NCBI RefSeq assembly: GCF_963675165.1
Contig: NC_087378.1
Span: forward strand, 2,279,525-2,343,524
Length of the DNA stretch: 64,000 bases
Direction: 5' to 3'
DNA from: Halichondria panicea
Lineage: Eukaryota > Porifera > Demospongiae > Suberitida > Halichondriidae
Shown: piece by piece, positions 1 to 11,100 of the stretch
Layout of the letters: the number at the start of each line of letters is the position of its first letter
Numbering within the stretch: position 1 is the stretch's first letter
Translations under genes and position numbers: made by a program
The notes under the pieces: model-generated
Seen by the model: only the letters and a program-made list of their open reading frames with translations
What the model was told of the DNA's origin: nothing
Database searches by the model: none

Positions 1-248
1 GGCCGGCCGGGCACACAGTACATTACAACAGCTACAATTATAGGGAGCCAGCTTAGAGGTCATGGAGACCACAGACTAAATATAATTATGCAACAGTGCA
101 TGCATTACACTCGTGACCAAACCATGCTATTAGTACAACACTCAGCCTTAAGTATAAACCCCCGAGGAGTATTTACATTGGCTATTTATAGTCTACCTAT
201 GATGCAACTATTCTTAAAATCCCTCTTATGGAGAAACTGAGCACTCAC

Positions 249-2047
249 TTTTGATATAACAGGCTCTCCTTGCTCGTTGAAGTGCTTGCTTGTGAAGTGG
301 GGAGGAAATAAATCCCTATATGGATGAAGAGGGTACGAACAGATCAATATCTTTGTAATAATGCATAATGGCATAATGGCAATGTTTTCTTTAGGTAACG
401 GGTAATAGGTAGAATAACAAGCATAACAGTCTCTTTATCTTTGAGGTGGAAACACTAGCTACACGTATCAAAGTACATGACTACAATAACATTCAATTAT
501 ATAATCTTTGTTAGTGTATACTGACTGACTGGGCCTGGCAAGGGTTTCTTCAGGTCTTCAGGTAATGGGTATAATGGGGTAGAATAACAAGCGTAAACAG
601 AGTGGAAACACCAACCAATCAACTCACATGTACAAATACGCAAAGTACAGGACTATATTAAACTATACGATGTAAACTTATGTTATATAAATTATGTATA
701 ATAGCTTTATATTTAGCAGGAACTTATGCACACACAGTGATTCAATTTTTAAGTATGATTGCAGTTAAAATAGCCTGTGACAGTTAAATCATTGCATTCA
801 CTATGAGTAGGGTCACAGGGGCGGATCCAGGAAAAACAAAAGGGGGGGGCTAGCTAGAAAGGGGTGAAGCCCCGTATGAGGGCAGCCTCGCCGGAGGCGA
901 TTTTTTTGCAAGATTTGACCTTTGAACTTTCATATTCATGATCTGAGTTGAATTTGACCTCTGCACTTACTTTTAATACTGATCATGGTGATACTGTACT
1001 GATCAGATGTACGTACGTACGTACAGCTAGCTAGCTAGCTAGGTACGTCCAGCTAGCTACCCTAGATCCTTTATACTCCTAGTAGCTGTTGTCTAGCATC
1101 TCTCAAGTGATTTCAAGTGAGTCTACAGATGCATAATTGGTGGCAAAATTGTTGTAGAGTCAGACTACAACACATGGTAGTTTTTTCAAAAGGGGGGGGC
1201 TTCAGCCCCTCAAAATCACCCCTGGATCCGCCCCTGGGTCACCGCCAGTATTAGGTTCAGCACTAAATATGGGCAGCATAATCATCACACCTTCACCCAC
1301 ACACACTTTATTGTATGAATTTCAACGTGCATGCATAATTATGAGTCATAATGATATCATGAATTTCAACGTGCATGCATATGAGTCTCGTAATGACATC
1401 ATTAATTATTAGGAAGCAGTCACATTTTATTTGTTTGCTTACAGGACGTAAAGACCAGACAGTTATTGAAATACAATACATTGTGCAAATCATGTGACAT
1501 CTCACTTGTTCAGAGTTAGATGCACTGAGACCTCATTTACAGTAAATGTAAACATCAACGGATGAGAGCCATCGTGACCCTGTACAAAAAAAACCAGGGT
1601 CAAAGCTAGTGTCATATTCTGAATCAATTGCAACGCACAAGCACATGGGCTTACGTACATACCTGGCTACGTCCATCCACTACGTTAGTGATGACAGGCT
1701 GCACAATCATGTAGTTGTGAATGGTCTCTGTATTAAAGAGTATAGATCAATAGTTATGCATAGAATAGATCAGTAGCTAGGTGCAATACATGGGTCATCA
1801 CACATGTAGACTACTGTACATGGGTACATGTGGGTAAATTAAATAATAGCTCTAGCCAACTGAAACACATAGACTAGCTACCCTATAGATCTACCACATG
1901 CACAGGAGCTAGCTCTGTTGAGTTGATCTACGTACCTGCTGGTGCTTTTCTACTCCTGAAGGGCTCTTTGCAAGATCGCAGGAGCGTCATACAGTCGATG
2001 TATGACAGTGTAGAGAGGACTAGACAGGCTGCTATAAAGTGCTTCAT
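249..2047 (-). CDS. Secreted M12B-type (ADAM/ADAMTS-like) metalloprotease, first four exons only
   Basis: Four exons join in frame on the minus strand: 2047–1936, 1727–1663, 1579–1506 and 315–249, all with GT–AG borders. The first encodes a hydrophobic signal peptide (MKHFIAACLVLSTLSYIDC). The later exons read like the start of a reprolysin propeptide: a YMIVQPV segment, then HPLMFTFTVNEVSVHLTLNK followed at once by DLFPPHFTSKHFNEQGEPV, which fits the family pattern of a beta strand, 'LxLNxDLxPxxF' and 'xxxGE'. The gene runs off the left edge, so the catalytic zinc site (HExxHxxGxxH) is not seen. The long intron between exons 3 and 4 holds a MITE. The start codon lies only 125 bp from the BRD8 start on the other strand, so a shared promoter is likely. 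Family assignment rests on the propeptide alone; ADAM and ADAMTS cannot be told apart here. Confidence 0.62.
387..660. repeat. Degenerate tandem repeat of about 170 bp
   Basis: Two blocks starting near 387 and 553 share the order 'ggtaa-gggta', 'ggtagaataacaagc' and 'gtggaaacac', then a 'caaagtac' stretch. They look like two diverged tandem copies inside the intron of the protease gene. No coding signal is visible. Confidence 0.45.
816..1236. mobile_element. MITE, hAT-like, 421 bp with 5-bp target duplication
   Basis: The ends are a perfect 16-bp inverted repeat, CAGGGGCGGATCCAGG at 816–831 and its complement at 1221–1236. They are flanked by the direct repeat GGTCA at 811–815 and 1237–1241. 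Subterminal G-runs with AAAGGGGGGGGCT-type sequence are repeated at both ends. There is no ORF, so it is non-autonomous. The CAGGGGCGGATCCAGG-like end is typical of hAT-type MITEs; the 5-bp duplication differs from the usual 8 bp. Inside is a simple run of ACGT/AGCT repeats (about 1009–1050). Confidence 0.85.
1313..1407. repeat. Tandem duplication, about 47-bp unit
   Basis: The string atgaatttcaacgtgcatgc occurs at about 1315 and again at about 1361, each followed by a 'gagtc-taatgacatcat'-like stretch. It lies in an intron of the protease gene and has no visible coding role. Confidence 0.6.
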
Positions 2048-2172
2048 CTTGCCACTGCTAGCGCTAGCGATAGCATGCACTAGGTAGATTATTGCACGCT
2101 TCGGTGACTCTACTTTGCACCTAAAGGGGAGTGGTCAAAAATTAGTAGTTTGACCTCTGGACCTCTTGCAAA
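2048..2172. promoter_or_regulatory. Bidirectional promoter region, protease / BRD8
   Basis: Only 125 bp separate the start codons of two divergent genes. Both 5' UTRs and both core promoters must lie here or overlap the first exons. No TATA box is obvious. The function is inferred from geometry. Confidence 0.5.
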
Positions 2173-5100
2173 ATGGCAGCAAGTGAAGGTACAGCTAGTA
2201 CAGTACAGGTATTCTCTATAAAATGTCTTGATTTGATGTCTCTCTTCTCAGTGATGACTGCATCTGGTGTTCCTGAATGGACAGTCAGAGAGCAGCTGGT
2301 GCTGGCTTCAGCAGTGCAGCGGAGTGGAGATAAAAACTGGTAACGAAAGGGGTTAAGGTCATAATTGCATACTCTCAGTGCAGAATTGCAGAACCTCATG
2401 GGTGTGACTCGTAATTTAAACGGGTGGGCCAAACCTATCAAACGACTTAGCATACCAATGTACGTAGATCTCTGCCGTACCAACATAACTCCTTTTGGTA
2501 CCTATACATGCATGGCCGATAACCTCCATAATAGTTCCCCAGATAGCTACTAGTTCTTCCCACAGGGTGTCTGTCAGTCGAGCCATCAAACCTCTCATGG
2601 ATGACGTGCACTCAACAGACTACTTTTCTCAGAAGAACTGTGCCCTTCAGTATGCGGCCATGATCGATAAAGTACCCAATAAGAGGAATAAGAGGGCTAG
2701 CGAGGACGGTAGTAAGCCAAAACAATCGTTGGGTCTGTTTTTTAAGACGACTGGAATTAGCACACAACACCATCTATTAAGTTTTTGGTTGAAATTCTTT
2801 GTTTAACACTTGCAAGCTAGCTATTGTGTGCAAGTTAATGTACTATGATATAGGACCAGTATGAGTATCCAATGCTCGAGTTAACCTGGTACATAAGTAC
2901 ACTCTATAATTATTTGTAGCCTTTAGTAGCCCATAATTATATGCACTATATTATGTGTAGGTGGTTCATCGTGTTGTATTATGACTTTAACTAAATGATT
3001 GCTTTTGTTGCTAGTGGAGACGACAGAGCAGCAGATATTACGTGAGCTCAGTGAAAGAAGGATACGTGAACTCAGTGGATCCCTGGCTGAGATCAGGAGA
3101 GAGTATGGGTAAGTGGAACATTTGATGTCATTGTTAGTGGAAACACTTTTCCATTGTGCAGCACTCTTTCCAATGATATTGAACTCTTGGAGAAGGGAGA
3201 GCTAGATGACAAGGTGCCAGAGTTGTGGGATAAGTTGATGAGGTACGTACATGGGACAATCTTGCTCATAAACTCTTCTATTTGAGACTGGAAATGCACC
3301 ACACTTTATCAGTTCCTGTATTTACCTGTAGTGAATCGGCTGAGAAATTATCGCCATCTAAAAAGAAACATGAAGGCACTTTGAATAAAACGAATGTGAA
3401 AGCAGAACAAGCTTCTTCAATGACCAACCCCAAACTAATTAACACCACAAAAGGGAGTGCCCCTTTAATCCAACAAGCTGGCTCTGTTGCTCAAAGTGGT
3501 ACTAAAACAGAGGCAAATGTGGCACCATCTACTTCGCTCAAAGATAAGATCACCGCAATCAAGAAAGAGCCATTGCTTGGCACCCCCACTGCCACGGAGT
3601 CTGAAAACCCTATAGTCCGACTGATGGATGACAAAGTCCTCTCACCAATGCAGACACCTGTACCTACGTCTAGCGGTCAGCCCCTCTCTGACAATCTTCA
3701 TATCATACTACAGGAACGGAACAAAGCAGTCAACTTTCTATCTGGAAATAAGAGTACCGAGCCTAAACCCACCCTAGCAATATCGAATAGTGCTACAACT
3801 AGTACAGCTGTGTCGCCCACAACCACTAAACCGTCTCCTTTGCCTCCTCTTACATCTCCTCAATTTTCTTCCACACCCTCTACGACAGTGTGTACACAGC
3901 AAACTAACACTGTCACACCTCCTGTCACACCTCCTGCCCCTGTGAAGCAGTCTCCTGTTTCCATGACTTTGCTATCACCTGTAAAAGACAGCCAAATTTC
4001 CCACTCACCAAAACACTCTGTTCCGATCACGGCCTACTTGTCCAAGGCTCCGAATGTTAGTCAGCCGTCTCAGCCGTCTAAACCAAGTGTGCTTCAATCC
4101 CTTGTGTCTGCACCAAGTACATCAGTGCCTGTCACTGTGACTAACACTCCCACCCTAACCACGTCTTCTCCAGCTAAAACCAGTACCTCTCTGAGTACAA
4201 CAATCACACATGTGACCTCTCCCTTAGCAACAGCTTCTGTGTCTGCTCCTTTGATGCAATCATCCCCAGTTAAAGACAATACTACTGCAGCAAATTTGCA
4301 AGCCACTAAACCCTCTATAGTGACTGTACAGCCTGTTCCAACCCAGGTCTCAGCGAGTACTACTCAACAAAATCTTTCAGCAATAGCAGTTTCTAGCCCT
4401 GTGAAAGCAGCTGTGTCGATGGCTAGTCATCAAATTCCAAGCAAGTCAGCTTCCTTTTCAGCCGATACAACCGCTCAAAAGAAATCCTTCTCTGGTCTTA
4501 CAATGGTCAGTGTACTCAAGTCGGAAACATCTGCACCTAACTCAAAGTCAGAGCCGACAAAAGATATTAAGACTCTCTTAACTCTTCCACCGAGCAATAT
4601 CAAACTGTCTGTCAAGACTGGAGAAACTGTCAAGACTGGGAAAGCTGTCGGAACTGGAGAAGTCTCTCACCCTCTGAAACAAAGCATAGAGCAAAAAACT
4701 CCCATAAAGCAAGAGCCACATACAGGCCAATCAGATACTCCGATGAAGAAAAACACTACCGCCGTCAAGACAGAGTCTGAAATAGTATGTTTGTATATAC
4801 ACTTATGTCGTTACGTTCTGTACATGAAGCTCATGTGCCCAGCATTTACAACGAGAACTTTATATTGACCACTACTGTAGTAATACATGTACGTACAGTA
4901 CACATTGTATGCTGTGGTGGTTGATCGCCTTTCTACATGTAGTTTACGGTTTTTTGTTTGTTCATTTAAGGCCCTGGCTGAAGCTCCCCACACACCTGTG
5001 TCATCACCTCCCTATGCCACGTCTATCCCTGTTGTTGTCATGGACACCCGGGATGAAACAGAGGATGACACACCCACTAGAATTAAGAAAGGACGATCAT

Positions 5101-8009
5101 TTCTAACAAGTGCGTTGATTTTACAGCACAATCAAACAAGTGCCTCAAAATTCAGCTCTGTTGTTGAATTGTGATATTCATCTCCATAGGAACCCTGTTG
5201 TCCAGATCGAGGAAGAGAAAGCCTGAGGTAATTATGTTCTTACACTCGCTGCATGTATGATTATAATATGACTGCTATGTGACTTGCACAGGACGAGGGC
5301 CTGTCTGTTGAGAGCACTGATACTGAAGAGGATTGTCTATCCTCCCAGGCCACGTCTGCCGTACCAAGCCCCGCCCCTTCACAGTGGTGAGTCCTTTTTG
5401 AGGCAGTACTCTTAGACCGAATTGTACCCAGAGAATTTCACTTTAAGTGCGTGTACCGTATTTGCTTGATTGATGTGTTTTCAGTTATCTCATTCTTGGG
5501 ATGTTTGCAAAGCCTAACACTTATACCGTATTACTAGAATGTTTTGCGCATAAAAACGAAGTGTCAACCTGAAAAACTTTTTGTGAATGAGCAAAATCAC
5601 ACACTTTGCTATAGATCTAGCTTTTGCATTCTGGCAAGGATCATGGTATAGGTTTGTGCAATTTTATTTTTGCGAAGCGATCAAAACTCGCAAAACCGCT
5701 TATGTTTGATGCTCACAAATCATTCTAGTAATATGGTAGGCACTGGATTATTATCAGCTAATTATTGAGTAACTCGTGTGTGTGTGTGTGTGTGTGTTGA
5801 CTGCAGCAGTGAGATGGACGCTGATACCCTGAAGGCGCACAAGCAGTGGAAGAAGGGCATCATGATTGTGTGGAGACACGCTGCTCAACACAAGTTAGTT
5901 AGTGTGTGAGAATTCAATCTAACAGTACTACCAGGGTCCTGGGTTATTAGTTAGGAAATGGTTGTTTCATGCCCATTATGTACTTCTAGTGCTTGTACTT
6001 ATGCCACATACATGATTGTACAGTTAGGCATTCACTATATACGTTGTGCGTAAGTGTATTCTCAATTTGTCAGTTGACTTTTGTAAATGTTATTATATCA
6101 TAACAGTATGTACTAGTAAGTAAGTAAACTAAGTAAACAATACAAAAGGCATAGTTAAAACATTATCAAACATTCTGTCATGTTTGCATCAATTCGCCAT
6201 ACTCTACTCTAGGCCAGCCAGTGATGATTTTGTGTTTCTATGTTCCGTATTGTATATACCTGTAGTGACAATATACTGTTGGCTTGTATTCTGACGTCCA
6301 TGCAGGTATGCCAACTTTTTCCTCCACCCAGTGAGGGAGGAAGATGCACCCGGGTACAAGGACATCATCCTCAGGTGATCACTATCTCTAGTATTAGTAT
6401 ATAACTGGACGCTCGGTCGTATATACTGTCACTGGTGGTTGTCAGAGCATGTTCATTGAGTGGGCTGAAATACGCTATGTAGTTAAATATAGTTACGAGG
6501 GAGTATACTAACCGCGGCCTTACCTCGAAGAACTTGTCATACTGACATGGGAGTGGCTTCCAGTCACATGCATGCCTACCGCGTATGCACCACTAGCTAC
6601 ACGTGCTAAAGTACAGCTGCTGCCAGTGAGCCGCAGACAAATTGACTGCTCAAATTTTAAGCATCCCACCCTCCCATGGAGGTTAAAATATCTATTTTCC
6701 ATCCGACGATGTTGATTATCGATTTCGGGGGGCTGAATGAGGGCCCCAACACTAACGTACTTAATGCTAATTGCAGGGCCTCTCTTCAGTACTCCCCAAA
6801 ATATAATCGCAGTCACGTGACCCCCAACCTCTAACGTGACAGAGATGATCAGATAGGCACGTGGGCATGTGGCATCCACTCAGACCGGTACTGCTAACAG
6901 ATAGTAATATCCTCGCGACGCACTCCAAGATCACAATTATCTACTGTAATCTGTACGACCATAGTTACTAAAATACGCTCTGGCTGTCTGTCCATTTTTT
7001 TTACATTTTTTATTAGTAGCTGCACTAATCTGGCTTTCCCCCAAATTTATACTTTTTTGCTCGGTGTAGTCCAACCGACCTGCACAGTATCAAGAGGAGG
7101 GTGGAGTCTGGTCACATCAAGAATGACGTAGAGTTCCAACGGGAGATGCTACTCATGTTCCAGAATGCATTCATGTACAACAGCTCAGATCATGAAGTGT
7201 AAGTGTCAGCTACTATTGTGAATGGCTATTTAAAGTTATGAGCTGTGGATTCTTTGCAGATATGAGATTGCTCATTCCATGAAGAGTGATGTCATGGAAA
7301 ATCTACAGGTAGGATGTAAGAATGTAGCATGTGTTGATTGTCCTGTAAATTCCACAAGGCACAGGGTCATTGTGTGTGTACTGATTCAAGTACTTTCTGT
7401 AGTCCACTGTAAGTTGTCTATCAGTGTTTTTCTCTTGCAGACTTACCTAGCGACCCAGGCACAGCTACAGCTTGTGGAGGATCCAATGCCCACAAAAACT
7501 CTAAGAGGTACGTAGTATATACGTGTAAGATGTATGTACATTCCATATAGCTGTACAGTAATATACATGTATGTACTGCGGTACCAGTTTTGCCAACAAG
7601 TCCGAACATAATTATTTCTCGTATAAGCAGCAGGCTTCTCCAAAACAATCTTTTGTGATCAGTCAGTGTTTGAGGATACCACATAGCGGGTAATTTTCGA
7701 GGGTCTGATTTTTCTTGCAGATTAGCCATTGTTGTGAATTTCTAGCCCTCGAAAAGTACCCGTTATATAATGTATATACAAGTTCTATAGAAGCCATCAT
7801 TGCTCAGGACTACATGTTGTTTGCATAGCAACATTGTACATGGTGATTGATTTTGTGGTTTTGTGGTAATGCAGTGAGCTCATGTGCATTGCTTAACTCG
7901 TGGTTTATTACATGCAGGTCGCCGTAGTGACCGTGACCAGTCTCAGGAGGATAATTTGTTTTCACCGGCAACAAAGAAAAGAAGAACAAGGACTGATGAT
8001 CGTGACTGA
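2173..8009 (+). CDS. BRD8: Bromodomain-containing protein 8 (BRD8), NuA4/TIP60 complex subunit
   Basis: Fifteen exons join in frame: 2173–2188, 2252–2339, 2566–2708, 3015–3108, 3162–3242, 3332–4784, 4971–5109, 5190–5227, 5292–5386, 5807–5893, 6306–6374, 7070–7198, 7260–7308, 7441–7507 and 7918–8009. The product is 879 residues. The N-terminus matches the BRD8 SANT-like region (WTVREQLVLASAV, SGDKNWVSVSRAIKP, DYFSQKNCALQY), followed by a charged helical stretch at about residues 95–140. One 1.45-kb exon encodes a Ser/Thr/Pro-rich linker (about 141–625). A basic KKGRSFLT…RSRKRKPE patch precedes a bromodomain at about 725–830, with the acetyl-lysine-binding Asn in the YNSSDHEVY segment. The tail ends in a basic KKRRTRTDDRD. 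In animals BRD8 is a nuclear subunit of the TIP60/NuA4 histone acetyltransferase. Several introns carry MITEs. The gene converges on the C2-protein gene, with 126 bp between stop codons. Confidence 0.9.
5526..5736. mobile_element. Tc1/mariner-type MITE in BRD8 intron 9
   Basis: The inverted ends are CCGTATTACTAGAATG on the left and, reading inward from the right, CCATATTACTAGAATG, with further similarity inside. TA dinucleotides lie directly outside (5524–5525 and 5737–5738), as in TA-duplicating elements. It has no ORF. A related fragment sits at about 8740–8878. Confidence 0.8.
7679..7772. mobile_element. Short MITE in BRD8 intron 14
   Basis: The left end contains ATAGCGGGTAATTTTCGAGG and the right end is its imperfect complement (CCTCGAAAAGTACCCGTTAT). 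The flanks are TA (7677–7678 and 7773–7774). The GCGGGTAATTTT core is shared with the element in RMND5 intron 8 (18671–18883), so the two belong to one family. Confidence 0.7.
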
Positions 8010-8135
8010 TTCTTGATACATAATACATTTCTAGTTTCTAAATCAGTTGTTTTTGTGCTACATGATTATATATAATTATTATGTGATACAAACATTACAA
8101 CATTGCATTAGACAAGGTTTTCAGGTGTGCATTCC

Positions 8136-11100
8136 TCATAGATCACGCTGGGGGATAGTGACACTAGCTTGACCTGTGTGTATTGAACTTGATGCTGATG
8201 CTTCTGTCTCTAGACATGTTTTACTAGGCATGTCTGATCCCGATTCAGAGTAGTCTTCAAGAGATAGCCATTGCTTGTACGTTGTGCTTGGTAGGCTGGT
8301 TGAAGCGAGATGAATGCATGATTCTCCTAGAAATAGTTGACTCAGTTTGGTCTTGCTCCACACGGACAGCCAGACAGTCCTAGTATCGATCAACTCCTTG
8401 GGTAATGGATACTGTACAGTGTGATGCATGTGTGTAAAATCAATTCACATAACAAAATGAACATAATTAAAATTATCACTTAAAAAGCAACGATTAAGAA
8501 AATAGTGTTTTTTGCCGCCTTCGCACTCCCTAATATTTTCCACTGTCTCATTAGCAGTTAAAACAGCTAAAGCAGTCCATAAAAGTGTATAGTTTGCTCA
8601 AACAGCTCATTTTTGTGTCCACACACACACACACCAATCACTCTACCCCTGCTGCACGTGTGCACGAAACCAAAGTGTGCAAAGCCAGATAAATATTTAT
8701 TTTATGAGTGAAAACCTTAGCCAAATTAGCCAAATTAGCAGACTTTGTTTACATTCTGGCAAGGTTAGGGTAGGGTTAATGATGTCATGTTTTGCTATTT
8801 ATTTTTTGCAAAGCACTCAAAATCGCAAAACCACAGCATCATTATGTTTTATGCTTGCAAAACATTCTACTGCGGTAGTCCCTCATAGTTACATGTACCT
8901 CAAATGTTTGGTTGTACAGAGGATTACAGGTCCTTTTGTCAACTTTAGTCTTTCTTTTTGATGTCTTCAGATCGGGAAGGAGGTATAGTTTGATGTAAGG
9001 GTTGCAGTGTCCTTTCTTGTCAGTCGCAGCCAGATTTCTTCCCTCAACCATTGAAACATACAGTGTTTCGTTTGAATGCTTTATTCGTATGTAGATGTCC
9101 CCACTGATCGTGTAATCGCCCCTAGATGGTCTACTGATGGTCACATCAAAGATCTGTCCTTGCTCGGATTGGGGAGAAATCTATAGAAATAGCGTATCAT
9201 CTCATACCCCTTTAAATGGTTTAGCCATGCATGAACAAAAAGGCTTACCGTGTACTTTGAAAGTTTTCTCGTAAGATGTGGTGATCTACCAATAGACAGC
9301 TGATAGTTAGAAGACGATCTTTGCCTCAAGGTCTGTGGCAAGGACAGCTCATCAGCTGGTAGGGTAGGAGGAAGGCTGCGGGTGCTTCCTTTGAAATCAT
9401 TAGCTGCAAGAAACTTATTAGACAGTGGTGTGTAATCAAATTCTGCATCACTAAGAGGAGTTCTTGCTCCTGTGGGCAATTCTTTGCGATTGTGTGTAGG
9501 TGTGTTTTCTAAGTCAGATTCTGTATCTGAGAGATATATTGAGTATTCCTTTTCAATCGCATAAACATTGTTAACAGGTCGCACTATTTGAGCACCTCGT
9601 TCGTCAGTTTGTATTCCTGCATGTATAATTATAGCGGTCATATAAATCGGAATTTACACATGTACGAACAAAAAATTACCTGGTAATTTCTGTTCTCTCT
9701 TATGCCAGGAGTTGCCTTCAGTTCTGAAATCTTGCTGCTCTGGCAGTTTTGATTCAATACTATTGTTGTTCACCAGTGAACCCATTTCACCCTCATTTAG
9801 GCTTTTTAGCTCTGCTTTGAGAATGTCAACAGAATTATTCCCTTCGGTAAGTAACTCTGGGCTTATTTTTTTAATGTTTGCTAATGTTTGCTTTTCAGCT
9901 AGGTCTAGATTAATCGAAAACTCGTCCTCAGCTTGGTGATCATGGATTGGTGAACTCTTGTCATCAGCTGGAGATTGGGTAGCTGGGCTGGTTGGAGGGT
10001 GAATGATGCTCTCTTCAGCAGGGTGGCTGACACTAGCTTCACCTTCATCTACATTAGCTGCATTCTTCTCTGGGTGAGGATTGGGTGGACAAACTCCTTC
10101 AGTTAGGAACAAGTCATCTGGTTTTGGGTGCACATGACTCCCCTGTTCAACAGTTTGCCGAAGATCGACCGGGTTTTCTTTTTCTGCTGGATGAGGAGAG
10201 GATTTGTGGCTTGAAATGAGTATGTCTGTGTCCTGACTTGTATCTGATTCAGAGTAGTCTTCAAGAGGTTGCCATTGCTTGTACGTTTTTTGGGGCAATT
10301 TTGTTGCAGCAAGAGGAATGCAAATTTCTCCTAGAAATAGTTGACTCAGTTTGGTCTTGCTCCACACAGACAGCCAGACAGCTCTGGTGCCGAGCAACTC
10401 CTTGGGTAATGGATACTATACGGGTGAATGGTCAGATTATAGCACATTCATGTGATTGTATGCAGCTATAAAAAATTAATACCTCAAATGTTTGGTTGAA
10501 AAATGGGTTCAGGCTTCTTTTCTCGATTCTAGTCTTTCTTTTTGATGTCTTCAGATCAGGGAGGAGGTATAGTTTGACGTAAGGGTTGCAGTGTCCTTTC
10601 TTGTCAGTCGCAGCCAGATTTCTTGCCTCAACTATTGTAACATACAGTGTTTCCTTAACATGCTTTATTCGTATGTACATGTCGCCGCTGATCGTGTAAT
10701 CGCCCCTAGATGGTCTGTTGATGATCACATCAAAGATTTGTCCTTGCTCAGATTGGGGAGAAATCTATATAAATAACGTATCATCTCATACCCCTTCAAA
10801 TTCTTTAGCCATGCATGAACAAAAAGGGCTTACCGTGTACTTTGAAAGTTTTCTTGTAAGATGTGGTGATCCACCAATAGACAGCTGATAGTTAGAAGAC
10901 GATCTTTGCCTCAAGGTCTGTGGCAAGGACAGCTCAGCTGGTAGGGTAGGAGGAAGGCTGCGGGTGCTTCCTTTGAAATCATCAGCTGCAAGAAACTTAT
11001 TAGACAGTGGTGTGTAATCAAATTCTGCATCACTAAAAGGAGTTCTTGCTCCTGTGGGCAACTCTTTGCGATCGTGTGTAGGTGTGTTTTCTAAGTCAGA

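Noticed and set aside
2142..2806. Separate small genes around the BRD8 start
   Set aside because: These ORFs run through introns; the SANT-like exons join in phase to BRD8.
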